This document shows, one piece after another, positions 45,001 through 55,800 of a DNA stretch of 64,000 bases. The position numbers and the translations under genes are program-made. The notes beneath the pieces were generated by a model, which had not been told where the DNA came from, searched no databases, and worked only from the letters and a program-made list of their open reading frames with translations. Origin of the DNA: Knoxdaviesia capensis (Eukaryota > Ascomycota > Sordariomycetes > Microascales > Gondwanamycetaceae); assembly GCA_001510575.1 (NCBI GenBank), contig LNGK01000010.1, positions 1,837,111 through 1,901,110 on the forward strand, given 5' to 3'. The stretch's first letter is position 1. Every line of letters begins with the position of its first letter.

Positions 45001-47261
45001 ATTATATACCTACGAACTTTAGGTTCCTATATAATTATTTACGTACCTATAGAGGTTAGAGCGCGCGTAAATAGTAATTTACTAAGTAAATTTACTCTAC
45101 GAGGAGAATTTAACCTATTAGTTAGTTATTAAGGTATATATTTATATAAAGTATAAGTACCTAAATTCTAAAAAGTCTAGATTTTATCTAATATAAGAAT
45201 CCTTAAAGACTTAAAAGAAAAACTACCTAATATACTAAAGTTATAGCCGAAGGGAACTTTTACTAAAAAGAAGATTACGCGTATAGTTACTTAGAATAGA
45301 GACTAGGTAGATTTTAATAACCTAGTTATCGCCTATAAGCATAATAATCTAGTATAACGACTTACTAAGAGGAGTTTAGATACTAGTCCTAACGCTATTA
45401 ATTTAATAACTTACGTTAACGAATCTTTAGATTAGCTAGTAGATTAGCCCGATAATTTAATTAAGGCTAGCTTTTCTAATCCGACGACGATAATATTAGC
45501 TCTAAGGGGCGCGAATACTAACGAATAGTTAGATACTAGCCTTATAGAATTAATAAATATATTTAACCGTAGAGTCTTCGAATTCGTCGAGTTACTACCG
45601 TCTGGATATAGGCCGATTACGGCTAAATAGGTACTAAAGTCTAAATACGATAAGTATAGATAGATTATTAAACGAAAAGCACGTATTATAGCCTAAGGAT
45701 TTTAATAGCGTAAGGGCTTTAATTATTAGGAAACCTTCGCCGTAATATCGCACGCTATAACGTAGAGAGTGATATTAGCTATTATAGCTAAAGAATATTT
45801 AGCTATGCGATAGTTAGACGTTATAGTAGCTTTCTTATATAGACTCCTAGAAGAGGAGGTATATATACGATAATACGAAGGAATAGTTTAACTAATATAC
45901 GAAATTAAACGACGTAATCTAGATTTCGTCTATAACTTAGGATAGATAGAGAAGTCGTTTATTCGTCTAAAACGAGTATTATATAATCTAAAATAAGCTA
46001 GTCGATAGTAGTAGCTAAGACTCTACGATATACTTTTACGTATAGGTTTTATAAGACTATAAATAGATAAAGCGTCGTTTTATTAATAGAAAGACGGTAT
46101 AATCCTAGTTATATATATCGATAACGTTTTATATTTCGGATAGAAAGAGGATATACTAACTAATTTTAAACTAGAACTCTAAGACTATCTAAAAATAGAC
46201 CTAATAGGTAAGCTACGGTAGTTACTAGGAGTAGTAATCGGTATTAACTTTAACTCCTATTCTATATACTAGATATAATATATAGAAGCGATTATAGTAA
46301 ACGTAGGATTTAATATCTCTATAACGCGACCGGTATCTATTCCGATATCTAGTATTAACTTAGCTACTTTAGATAGTAAAAGGCTATCTACTATTAATAT
46401 AGAGAGATATTAGTCTATAATTAGATAACTTATCTATATAACTACGATAACGAGACCTAATTTAGTATTTTCTATTTACTACTACGTAGCTTTTACTAAT
46501 TATATAACTATTCCTCTATTCGTATTACTAAGACGGATCGTTAGATACTTATTAGTAACGACGAACTTATCCTTAAGATATAAGAGACCTTCTAAGCTAG
46601 ACTTTTCGCTTATATTAATAGTTAGCTTTTTAGATACTAGCTATAATACTATACCGAATAGCCGCTTTATAATAGGATAGGTCCTATTAATCTAAGATAG
46701 TCCGATCGCTTAGGTAAGTAGAAAGTAAGTAGTTATTACTTAATCGACTATTAAGGCTAAATATATAGTAGTAAATATAGCTACTAAGGAAGCGTTATAG
46801 CTACGTAATTTCTTATATAAAATTAACCGAAGCTATAATATCTAACTACGAGTCGATAATGCTAGTGCTCTTAAGCTTATTAATAACCCGAGATTTTATA
46901 ATAAGAGTAAGTATATTCACCCGAAATTTTATCTAATTCGGGAATCCGTTCGTTCTAAGTTTTTATCCGTTAAATACGTTCTAAATACGGAATAAATAGC
47001 TAATATCTTAATTAAGCTACTTGGTTTCTAGCTTTATAACCGTTTTCGAAGTGCTCTAATAAAATAAGATACGTTTTTTTTTTCCTTTCTAAAGGTTTTT
47101 AGGTTTTTATATATTTTCTTTTCCTACGCTTCCTCTACTAAAGTTTTTTTTTTAATAAGATTTTCTTCTTATACTAAAGTTTTTTTTTCTTCCTAATAAT
47201 AGTATTCCTATATTATTTATTCCGAGGGGCGTATGTTAAACGCATTTACGTCCGAGGGGCG
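42015..47261 (+). pseudogene. RIP-mutated gag-pol of the copia element
   Basis: Recognisable in translation despite stops. The C-x2-C-x4-H-x4-C knuckle has all four ligand codons now TAT (43241, 43250, 43265, 43280). The protease D-T-G motif now reads N-I-G at 43550-43558. The integrase core YFLVIIDNFS (44554-44583) and IIIDNG (44690-44707) keep the two Asp codons. The third acidic position in the GSTxRAI stretch near 44796-44817 is Lys. RT keeps a LDVIVAFLY-like stretch near 45817-45843, and its catalytic box now reads YIDN (46114-46125). RNase H shows ATKEAL near 46777-46797 and a SKYIHPKFYLIRE-like stretch near 46907-46947. I could not assign a primer-binding site confidently: the sequence after the 5' LTR is GATTATGAGACTAAGC. 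Confidence 0.93.
43238..43285 (+). other. remnant CCHC zinc knuckle, all four ligands now Tyr codons
   Basis: The + frame reads R-Y-R-Y-Y-N-R-L-S-Y-K-E-R-D-Y-R. Spacing of the four TAT codons at 43241, 43250, 43265 and 43280 is exactly that of C-x2-C-x4-H-x4-C. TGT to TAT and CAT to TAT are the changes RIP makes at TpG and CpA. Confidence 0.88.
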
Positions 47262-47264
47262 TAT
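47221..47264 (+). repeat. duplicated polypurine-tract-like 14-mer before the 3' LTR
   Basis: TCCGAGGGGCGTAT occurs at 47221-47234 and again at 47251-47264. The second copy abuts the 3' LTR start at 47262, where a polypurine tract is expected. The first copy is 30 bp upstream. Confidence 0.75.
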
Positions 47265-47454
47265 AAATAAGAAGGACGGAAATACGTGGATCACGTGACC
47301 GGTAGGCTGAAGCCTGGTTTTGGCTAGCCTATAAATGTTGGACTTCTGTCCATTTCTAGTCTAGCTCATTTTCTTCCTCCTACATCTAACTTTTTACTCA
47401 ATTCCTAAGTTCATTTCCATCAACTTATCCATTTTCTTCATCAGTCAGCCAACA
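47262..47454 (+). repeat. 3' LTR of the copia-type element
   Basis: 193 bp. Only its first 23 bases carry RIP-type changes relative to the 5' copy (TATAAATAAG for TGTAAATGGG, and A at 47284 for G). From 47287 to its end at CCAACA all CpA/TpG sites are intact. It therefore preserves the sequence lost from the 5' LTR and vice versa. Confidence 0.95.
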
Positions 47455-47459
47455 GATAC
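47455..47459 (+). repeat. target-site duplication, right copy (GATAC)
   Basis: GATAC follows the last CA of the 3' LTR and matches 41817-41821. Confidence 0.9.
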
Positions 47460-49112
47460 AAGAAAAAAGTGTTAGGGTTAGGGTTGTGTCGCCGGCTTTT
47501 ACCGCGCGCATACACACTGTCATCTGAACAACAAAACCGACCAGTCCGGTGATCGACCCGGTGGGCTTACGCATAACGGACATACAAGACGGGGATATAG
47601 GTGGCCATATAATCATGCTTCATCGATCTCCTTACTTCCGACCTTCGAATCCCATTGTGGTCAAATCTTGGTGGAGATGCATCCTCGAGAGCACAACCTG
47701 GACGGCGGCGCAAGTTGTTTCACAGCTGGTGATATCAGCGCTTAATGCCTACAGCTACGAGCACCGAGGAGACGGCATGGACGGAGGTTTCCGTCATCAC
47801 CTGGAACATTCTTTGAAAACAACCTGGAATTTCATTCTGATAAAGCCATAAAACTATTCTATTAACCCTCTCTCTGTCTTCACCGAACACAGACGAACGC
47901 AGACTCCCACGGAGCAGATAACACAGGAGAAACAAAGGCGGCTGATACAGCTGGCCGCCGCCCCAAACACCCCGCTACACGTGCGTGAGAGAGAGACAGC
48001 CATGAACACTGCAGTGCCGGTTGTTGCTGCTCGCCTATGACGACGACAATCACCGCGACTCCGATATCGAGAGAGAAGACCGGACGTAGCTAACGAGCTG
48101 GTTGGTATTTTCGAGAAAAAGAAACTATCAAGCAGACCGCAAACCACGAGAAAACAAAAGAGACCGAGGACGGAAGAATATTCATCTGCGTCTGTCCCTC
48201 CCCGCCCCATCATCAACAGCCATCCCGTCCCAAAAAAAGCACACCCGAAATGCCTCTCCCGGCTCTGTTCCCGAGGAGCACCGGCGAAACAAAAAAATGA
48301 CGAAAACCATGCCCTTCCAAGAACAATAAAAGAAAAAGAACTCCCGGGCTTTGCGCACCATACGTGCAGACACAAAGCCGAACACATGAGCAAGACGAAG
48401 AAACAAGTAGAATGAAATGAAAAAGAGACCCCGGGTGGAGGGATTTTTTTGCCCTCCAGCCGTCCTCCCCCCGCCAGTCTGGACCGGAACCTTGGCCCAT
48501 CATGCAGAATAAAAAAGAAGAAAAAGAGGCGAAATGTACAGTTTGTAATATTAAGAGACGCGTGAAGAAACCAGAACTCCGGACCGTATAAAGCGTGTCG
48601 GTTGACCCCAAACAAATAAAACAACGAGAGGAGAGGAAATGAAAAGAGCTGCGTGATAACAACGTGAGGACCCGAAAAAATGAACAAGAATAAAAGACGT
48701 GCCATTTCTGCGCCGGTCCTGGATCCGCTCATGAAGAAGAATCCCCGAAGGGGCGGGTTGGAAAAAGTGATTGTATTTTAAGAGGTATGTGTGTGTGTAT
48801 TGTGAGAGCTGCTCTACCTGTATCTTGAGGAGAACTAGGTCTAACGTATGGAAGAGAAGCGAGAGGCTAAAATGCTCTCGCGTGGGGGTGTCTCGTCGAG
48901 ACCGGTCTTCGGCGCGGAGAAGAGATAATAGAGGGCAGACAAGGACTGCTCGTGGATGTCTTTGTCGGCCAGAAGTAGTGAGGTCGTTCACAGCGCTGTT
49001 GTATTGCCCGGGGTTTCTGGGCAGCTATGCGGTTGTAGTTTAGAGTGTGTTAAGTGGAAATAGTTTTGGGATGCGGTATCCGGCCGCATGCATTCACATT
49101 GGTGATGCACAC
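47460..49112. other. intergenic region between retrotransposon and MEX67
   Basis: 1.65 kb. A telomere-like TTAGGGTTAGGGTT lies at 47472-47485, 13 bp right of the insertion site. A weak open frame at about 47549-47851 (+, first ATG about 47618) has no recognisable motif and no intron signals. The rest is A-rich and gene-free, and the right end fits the MEX67 3' UTR. Confidence 0.45.
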
Positions 49113-51515
49113 TTAGACGTGGATATTGGCAACAAAGGCATCGGGGGGTAGGAGACCCTAAGCAACAGAAACGTTAGTATGAAGAATCCACGAGGAGAAA
49201 CACATGGGAGGACCGGTAAGCATAAAACATACCTTCTTCTCGTTGAAGACAACCAGCGCCTTGCCAAAGTCCCAGTTGACTGATTCATCAACCAGGCAGA
49301 GCTCAGCATAAGCAAGCGTCATTCCAGTCTGCTTAGCTAGCTCCGTAACCAGAGCCTGCTTCTGCGCATCCGTGGGGACCACAGGAACAACAGGCACAGG
49401 AGCGCCGTTCGCAGCGGCTGCGGGCGCCGCGACGGTGGGGAGGGGGTTAAACGCTCGCAACGAGAGCATGTCGTTGACCACCCGGATAGGGCTACCGCCA
49501 GGAGGGCCGGGGCCCAGGACGAAGGTGCGCGAGAAGCTGCGCTTGCCAATGGCCTGTGTGGTGGGGTCGGATTCGTCGAACTCGCCGTGCATGGTGATGA
49601 TCATGCCGTCGACGCCCTGCGCGGTTTGGTTGTTGGGATCGGCGAGACCGGGAAGCACATGGCAGTCAACTATGTACTTGTGCATCTCGGTCTTGATGTC
49701 CGGGTGGCGAGTTGGGGGAAGCGTCTTCCACAGCTCGCTGATCGTCAGACCACCGGTGAACAGGCGCTGAGTGCGCGGTCCGGGAAGGGTGATCCGGGTC
49801 AGATTGCGGGAGTACTTGAGGTACGCAGCCCAGGGCATGGGCGGGGGAAGAGACTGGTCCCGGACAGCTCCCGTGTCGACAGCCAGGGAGAACTTGCTAG
49901 CCGAGTCGTAGTACTTCGCGGCAAGTGCGGGACGGTTGGTGTCGTACGCCGCAAAGAAGTCCATGAGGAATTGTTCGCCAACTCCGCCCATGTCTCTGAA
50001 ATCGGTGCCGGCCTGGGGAATGAGCTTCGGCTTCATGGCCTCTTCCAGAGCAGCGACCTGCTCGGGAGTGCGAACGGAAATGCCGCTCAAGTTCAGTAGG
50101 CGAGGGTACCATTGCGTGACGGTCGGAGCGTGGTTGGGATCGGCTACAATGGGGTTTCCGGTGAGGAAAAGAGTCTCCAGGCGGCGGAAGCGATTCTTCC
50201 ACGGCTCAAGGCCGGCGATGTTGGCCACGGCATTGCCAGTGAGATCCAAGTTCTTCAGGTCCGGGAATGTGATGGCAAGGGAGTCAACCTGTGAGACGTT
50301 GTCAATGCCGTTGTTGGCAATGCTGACACTCTCAATGGCTTCCTGTTTGGCCTTGCGCGTGGTGAAAAGATCATTGCAGATCTTCATAAGAATTCGGAAC
50401 AGCTTGTCGGCACGGTCGCTTCGCTGCATTAGGCCGGCTTCGATAATGAACGGCTCGGCGGCAAGAGCGTCGAGCTTGAGAAGCTTGGTGTCCGGGAAGT
50501 ATCTTTGGGCCAGAATCGCCTTGAGCTTGTCTTCAAGCTCTTGGGTTTGGGCGGACTTCGTACCCGACACCACATCCTTGGGAGCCTCTGCTACTATTTC
50601 GAGCGGGGAACCTGCGAAAGTGAAGCCATTGCACTTCATGAGTTCCTCCAAGTCGTCCTTGGATGCCGCAATGAAAACAAAGTTACCAAGCAGGCGATGC
50701 TAATCGTTGGAGGTTAGTATGTCTCAGCCGGTGAATTAATAAAGAAAAGGTGGTGGTGGGTGCTTCTGAAAGGGGAGGCTAAGTCTTCTACGGTGAATAT
50801 GAGGCACCCGGCACAGCAAACCGATGATTTGGAAGCTTGTCTGCATAGAGCACCGTTGGGATTGAAGAAGTCGACAGAGAAGGGGGGTGGGGTTTTACTA
50901 GCGCCGGCTAGGTTGGAATAGTCGAAGCTATCGGGAGAGGAATCTCCAAGATCGGCGGGGAAGAGTATGCGTGGGAGGTCCGAGGATGTATAGTTTCCGG
51001 ATGATGAGAGTTCTTACCTTCTTGATAGAAACCTGGTTCTTCGAAGATCGATTTGCGAGAGCGTTGGCTTTTCTCTCCAAAAAGGCGATGAGTTCCATAG
51101 TGCCACCGCCAGGATTGTTGGCCGCCTTGCTCTCCTTGAGACCACGCACTCTCAGCCAGTCCGACTCGGCCATGCCAATCCTGTCCTTGAGCCGGTTCGA
51201 CGATCTCGAGGCGAGAGTATTGTCGGAGGCGAGATGCCGTGTGATGGCCTGGACTGCCTTCGAGGCGGCGCCCTTCGCCGATGTGGCAGATCGTGTGGTG
51301 CGGCCCGGGTTAGCACCGGCCGAGTCTTTGGCGCCCGATTTCATAGCCCGACGTGCGGCAGTCGCATCCATGTCCAAGTCACCATCTCTATCAACTTTGA
51401 CGGGGTTGCGTCGCTTTTGAATGCCGCCCTTCGAAGTGGGCTTGATAGCGTTGGAGCCATTGCGAGCATCGCGAGTCGACGTGGCGCCGCCACGACCCGT
51501 TCGCGGGGGGGCCAT
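49113..51515 (-). CDS. MEX67: mRNA export receptor Mex67 (TAP/NXF1 family)
   Basis: Three exons on the minus strand: 51515-51018, 50699-49233 and 49157-49113, all phase 0. Predicted 669 aa. The N-terminus is basic and RGG/Lys-rich (MAPPRTGRGG...). An RRM-like segment crosses intron 1 (NQVSIKK then HRLLGNFVFIAASKDDLEEL). Leucine-rich repeats follow (FPDLKNLDLTGNAVANI, RRLETLFLTGNPIV), then the NTF2-like domain (GVGEQFLMDFFAAYD..., ending SFSRTFVLGPGPPG). The C-terminal UBA-like fold (ALVTELAKQTGMTLAYAELCL...DFGKALVVF) is completed by exon 3 (GLLPPDAFVANIHV, stop). Mex67 with Mtr2 carries mRNPs through the pore, where the NTF2-like and UBA folds bind FG repeats. Intron 1 (317 nt) is much longer than the others here. 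Divergent from MPH1. Confidence 0.92.
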
Positions 51516-52801
51516 GGCGATGAGAGATCGTGCGGGGCGGCGAGATCTGTGGGATGTACAGGAAAAGAAAGTTGTGTGTGAGATTGGGGATATGAAAATG
51601 AGACTGCGAAGGAAGGATTCGCGAGAATCTGTCGAAACCACGACGCGCGTAGTGACGAAAGTGAAGCGACTGAAGTGGAGGAAAGACGGACCTGGTAAAG
51701 AAACTAGGAGACTTGAATGAGAACTAGTCAGAGAGGAAGGCACGTGCAAAAGAAAAGGAGAGAAACTGAGGAGTTCTAGGTTACTTACAAGGTGAGGATA
51801 CACCTCCGTCGATCAAGTTGACGAGTTGGTCTTTGTTCGCAGGAAAGGTGGGAATGCAGAAGGACAGAGCAGGATCGAGAATGAGGGACAGTGTTAGAAT
51901 TGGTATTGAGGGAACCAGTAAAAACAAAAAAGTCGTGGGAGAAAATGAGAGAGGTGGAAAATGAATGACAGAAGTGGAGGAGAGGAAACAGGATTTCGAT
52001 CGGGAGGAGAAAGGCAGAAGTTATGTGTTGTTGTTGGAGAGGGAGCAAAAGAAGTCTGGATGTTTATGGGAAGAAAAATATCATGGAACATCTTTTGGGG
52101 AGCTTTCGAGATGCAAGCAAAAAAAGTCAGGAACAATCGAGATCAGCCAATCAGAAGACAGTATTGGCTGGGTGACTCAGCCACTTTTTTGCCGCCTAAA
52201 AACCGAGTGTCCTGTGACAGGTGCCAACAAGTGTAGCCCACCCACAGGTCGTTTTTGAGGTTTGTGAAAGCATAGGACTGGTGGCCGTGATTCGTGCTCA
52301 TTTCAAATTCAAAGCGAATGTGTTCGTATCTCTTTTAACTACTTGCTAGAGTGAAGCTGCTTCTCCAAACTGGGGCCTATGCCCGGAACAAGGTGGATAC
52401 CCAAACCCTAACACAACCCGGGTTAAACCCTATCTCACACAGCCGCCACGCGTGGCACGTGATCTTGTGGCGGTTTCGCGTTTGCCTGGAGATATTGCTT
52501 GCAGGTGTTAGCAGGTGTTCGCAAGCGCCCACTGTACTGAATTTATAACCACTTTACTCGCTCGTGACCGTGACCGCGTTTGTTTTCTGCCTTTACATCC
52601 TTCAACCCAATTACACCACAACTGTTGACAACACATTACCGAAGATCTTCCCCAGCAGCTTCATGGCTCCGGGTCAATCTGAATCTATGCGCTGATGGCT
52701 TATTAGGAGCACCGACTTCCAGGGTTTCCAACAGACTCCCTTGGCTTCTGCTTCCACTGCATCCGCCACCGAACTCCCTCTCACCGATATAGCTACTCAA
52801 A
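51516..52801. promoter_or_regulatory. divergent promoter MEX67 / MPH1
   Basis: 1.29 kb between divergent starts, no gene seen. AAACCCTAA at 52403-52411 is followed by palindrome GGGTTAAACCC at 52420-52430, about 370 bp before the MPH1 ATG. CACGTG lies near 52457. The MEX67 side is purine-rich on +. Confidence 0.5.
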
Positions 52802-55800
52802 ATGGACAGCGATGACTACGGAGATGACATTGATGATGATGAGCTGATACAGGCGCTCGAGCAGCCACAACCGGCGGTGAAATCATCCCAGATATCCGCC
52901 TCCAGCGGCCGACCAGCATATCCCACCTCCAAACCCGCTGAACCCGCGTGGCCGAAACCCCCACCGCGAGTGATTGGTGCGCCGCCATTAGGTCCACATC
53001 TTTCTCGATCATCTTTTTCTCGCTCAAGTTCTAACGACTTCCGATCAGGTGCCGACCTGTCCTCGTCGTCACAAGCCGCCGACCCTCAGCCACGGAGCTC
53101 GGCCCCTCCAAGACACATTTCCCTCGCGAGCAATGCTCACGGCCCTCCATTGGGCGCGATTCTACGACAGACGAACCTCTGGGGCGAGACTCTACAGGAT
53201 CCGGAGCATAGCACTACAGTCCCAGCACCGGCTCGCGCGTACCGAAGCTCGACACAGGAGGAGCCAACCCACCACGAGCTCGACCATGAAGCCTTGAAGA
53301 CCTGGGTGTATCCCACCAACCTGGGCGCCATTCGCGATTACCAATACACCATTGTGAAGAATAGCCTTTTCAACAATACGCTGGTGGCCTTGCCGACGGG
53401 TCTAGGAAAGACGTTCATTGCTGCCACCGTGATGTTGAATTACTACCGCTGGACTAAGACCGCAAAGATTGTGTTTGTTGCTCCGACGAAACCATTGGCA
53501 TCTCAACAGATCGACGCTTGCTTCCAAATCGTCGGCATTCCTCGCTCGGAAACCACCCTGCTCACCGGAGACACTGCCCCAGTGCTACGTGTGGAGGAAT
53601 GGAAGACTAAACGCGTGTTCTTCATGACGCCGCAAACCCTGCTGAACGATCTTTCTCACGGATATGCGGACCCCAAGAGCATTGCGCTGCTAGTTATTGA
53701 TGAAGCGCATCGTGCCACGGGCGAGTACGCTTATGCCAAGGCGACCAAGATGATCCACCGCTTTTCCAATAGCATCCGCATTCTCGCTTTGACCGCAACG
53801 CCTGGATCCAAGATCGAGACTGTGCAACAGGTGATCGACAACCTTGGAATATCACATATTGAAATCCGGACGGAAGACTCCCTGGACATTCGCCAGTATG
53901 TGCACAGCCGCCATGTCGAGGAGGAGGTTGTGGACTATTCCGACGAGATCAACAAAGTCCGCGAGTTGTTCAGCAAGGCGTTACAGCCGATGATGGACAA
54001 GCTCTCGCAACAAAACATCTACTGGGGCCGAGACCCAATGGCGATCACCAACTACGGCCTGATGCAGATGCAAAAAGACTGGTTTTCGCGGGCTGGCCGC
54101 CAGGCGAACCAGGGCGTGCAGAACATGATGCGTGCGGTGTTTGGCGTGCTTACAGGTGTTGGCCATGCCATCAAACTGCTGAACTTCCACGGAATCAAGC
54201 CGTTTTTTGACAGCATGAAGGAGTTCCGGCAGGAGGTCGAGGGCAAAGGCGAGAAGGGCAGCAAGTTCCGCCAACAACTTGTGCGCAGCCAGCCGTTCCA
54301 GACCATGATGAGTACTATCGAGACGTGGTTACGGACGGACGGGTTTGTTGGCCACCCCAAGGTCACCGCCCTGTTGGACCACGTGCTGAACCATTTCATG
54401 GACACGTCCCGCGACACTGGAGACGGTGCCTCGGCGTCTCCAAATTCGTCTACGAAAGTGATCGTGTTTTCCGAGTACCGAGATAGTGCTGAACACATTG
54501 TCCAGGTGCTCAACCGCCACCGGCCCTTAATTCGGGCGACCGTGTTTGTGGGCCAGGCTGACTCGAAGCGGTCGGAGGGCATGAAACAGGCGCAGCAGAT
54601 CCAGACCATTGAGGATTTCCGGACGGGCAAGTTCAACGTGCTGGTGGCCACGTCGATCGGCGAGGAGGGTCTGGACATTGGCCAAGTCGACCTGATCATC
54701 TGCTACGACGCCTCGTCGTCCCCCATTCGCATGCTGCAGCGCATGGGACGCACAGGCCGCAAACGGGCGGGAAAGATTGTGCTCCTGCTTGTCAGGGGGA
54801 AGGAGGAGGACCAGTACGCCAAGTCAAAGGACACGTATTCGGCGATGCAGAAGCTGATTTGCGAGGGCAGCAGCTTCAGCTTCCGGTTTGACGTGTCCCG
54901 GCGTATTGTTCCGCACGGCGTATATCCCGAAGCTGACCGAAGAGTTATTGACATCCCAGTCGAGAATACGCAGAACCCCGACCTCCCTGAACCGCGGCGC
55001 CGTGGCCGCGCAGCTGCCACCACCACGGCCTCTGCAGCTGCTAAGGGCAAGAAACTTCCGAAGATGCCACCGAAGAAGTTCCATATGCCCGACAACGTGA
55101 TCACCGGGTTTATGAAGGCGTCGAGGCTTGGAAAGAACGGCGATGTGCCGTCACCAGCCCGCCGACCGCGTGTGAAGCCGCGCTCCGAGCTTGATTCTAT
55201 CCAACCGATTCCGTCTTACGATGCTGTGAACCTTAATGCCAGCGACGAGGCTACGTTCATCCGCACATACAAGCAGATGCCGGGGCGCGAGGCATACGAG
55301 GTTTGCGAGCCGGACTTGACATTGCACCCGGCCGCACAGCGCCGGCTGGGCCCGACGAAGAAGGTCGGCCATGGCGAGAAGACGAAGCGATGTGTGCAGC
55401 TGTTCAAAGTGCTGTCGGAGTCGCAGAAGGTCGAGAATCGCTACAAGGACCTGTTCGATTGGCAGGCTGATCCGCGGTGGAAGGCGCTCCCAGTGACGCC
55501 TTTTGCGGAGGACGTGGATTCTGATGATGATAAGAGCATCCCGGATCTCTTTTCGCTTAAGCCTCGGTCTGCAGCTGCAACACGACCCAACCGAACGTCG
55601 AGCTCGGATGACGGCAACACCTTGGATGGCTTTGCTGCGCGATTGAAGCCAAACGAGGCGGCGGGGATGTCGCGGATCGCTGCGGCACCCATCGGCGAGG
55701 ATGAACTTGGCGACGATCTGGACGATTTCTCGTCGTTGCTACCGTCCAATCTGGGCCAGAAGCGCAAGTCCGGCGCTGGAGAGCAAGCAACAGCACGCAC

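Larger units (their letters stand above)
41822..47454 (+). mobile_element. complete Ty1/copia LTR retrotransposon, inactivated by RIP
   Basis: 5,633 bp with two 193-bp LTRs at an exact 5,440-bp offset, flanked by GATAC duplications. Remnant order on + is gag zinc knuckle (43241-43282), aspartic protease (about 43544-43590), integrase (about 44551-44820), reverse transcriptase (about 45600-46135) and RNase H (about 46747-46980). Integrase before RT places it in the Copia superfamily. The internal region is strongly AT-rich, full of in-frame TAA/TAG, and almost lacks CpA and TpG, the footprint of RIP. No intact ORF longer than a few dozen codons remains. It cannot move on its own. Confidence 0.96.

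Noticed and set aside
42015..47261. AT-rich region as a centromere or mitochondrial insertion
   Set aside because: LTRs, target duplications and copia domain remnants explain it fully.
47549..47851. 100-codon + frame right of the retrotransposon
   Set aside because: Starts without ATG, first ATG is about 23 codons in, no recognised motif or promoter. Kept only as a remark.
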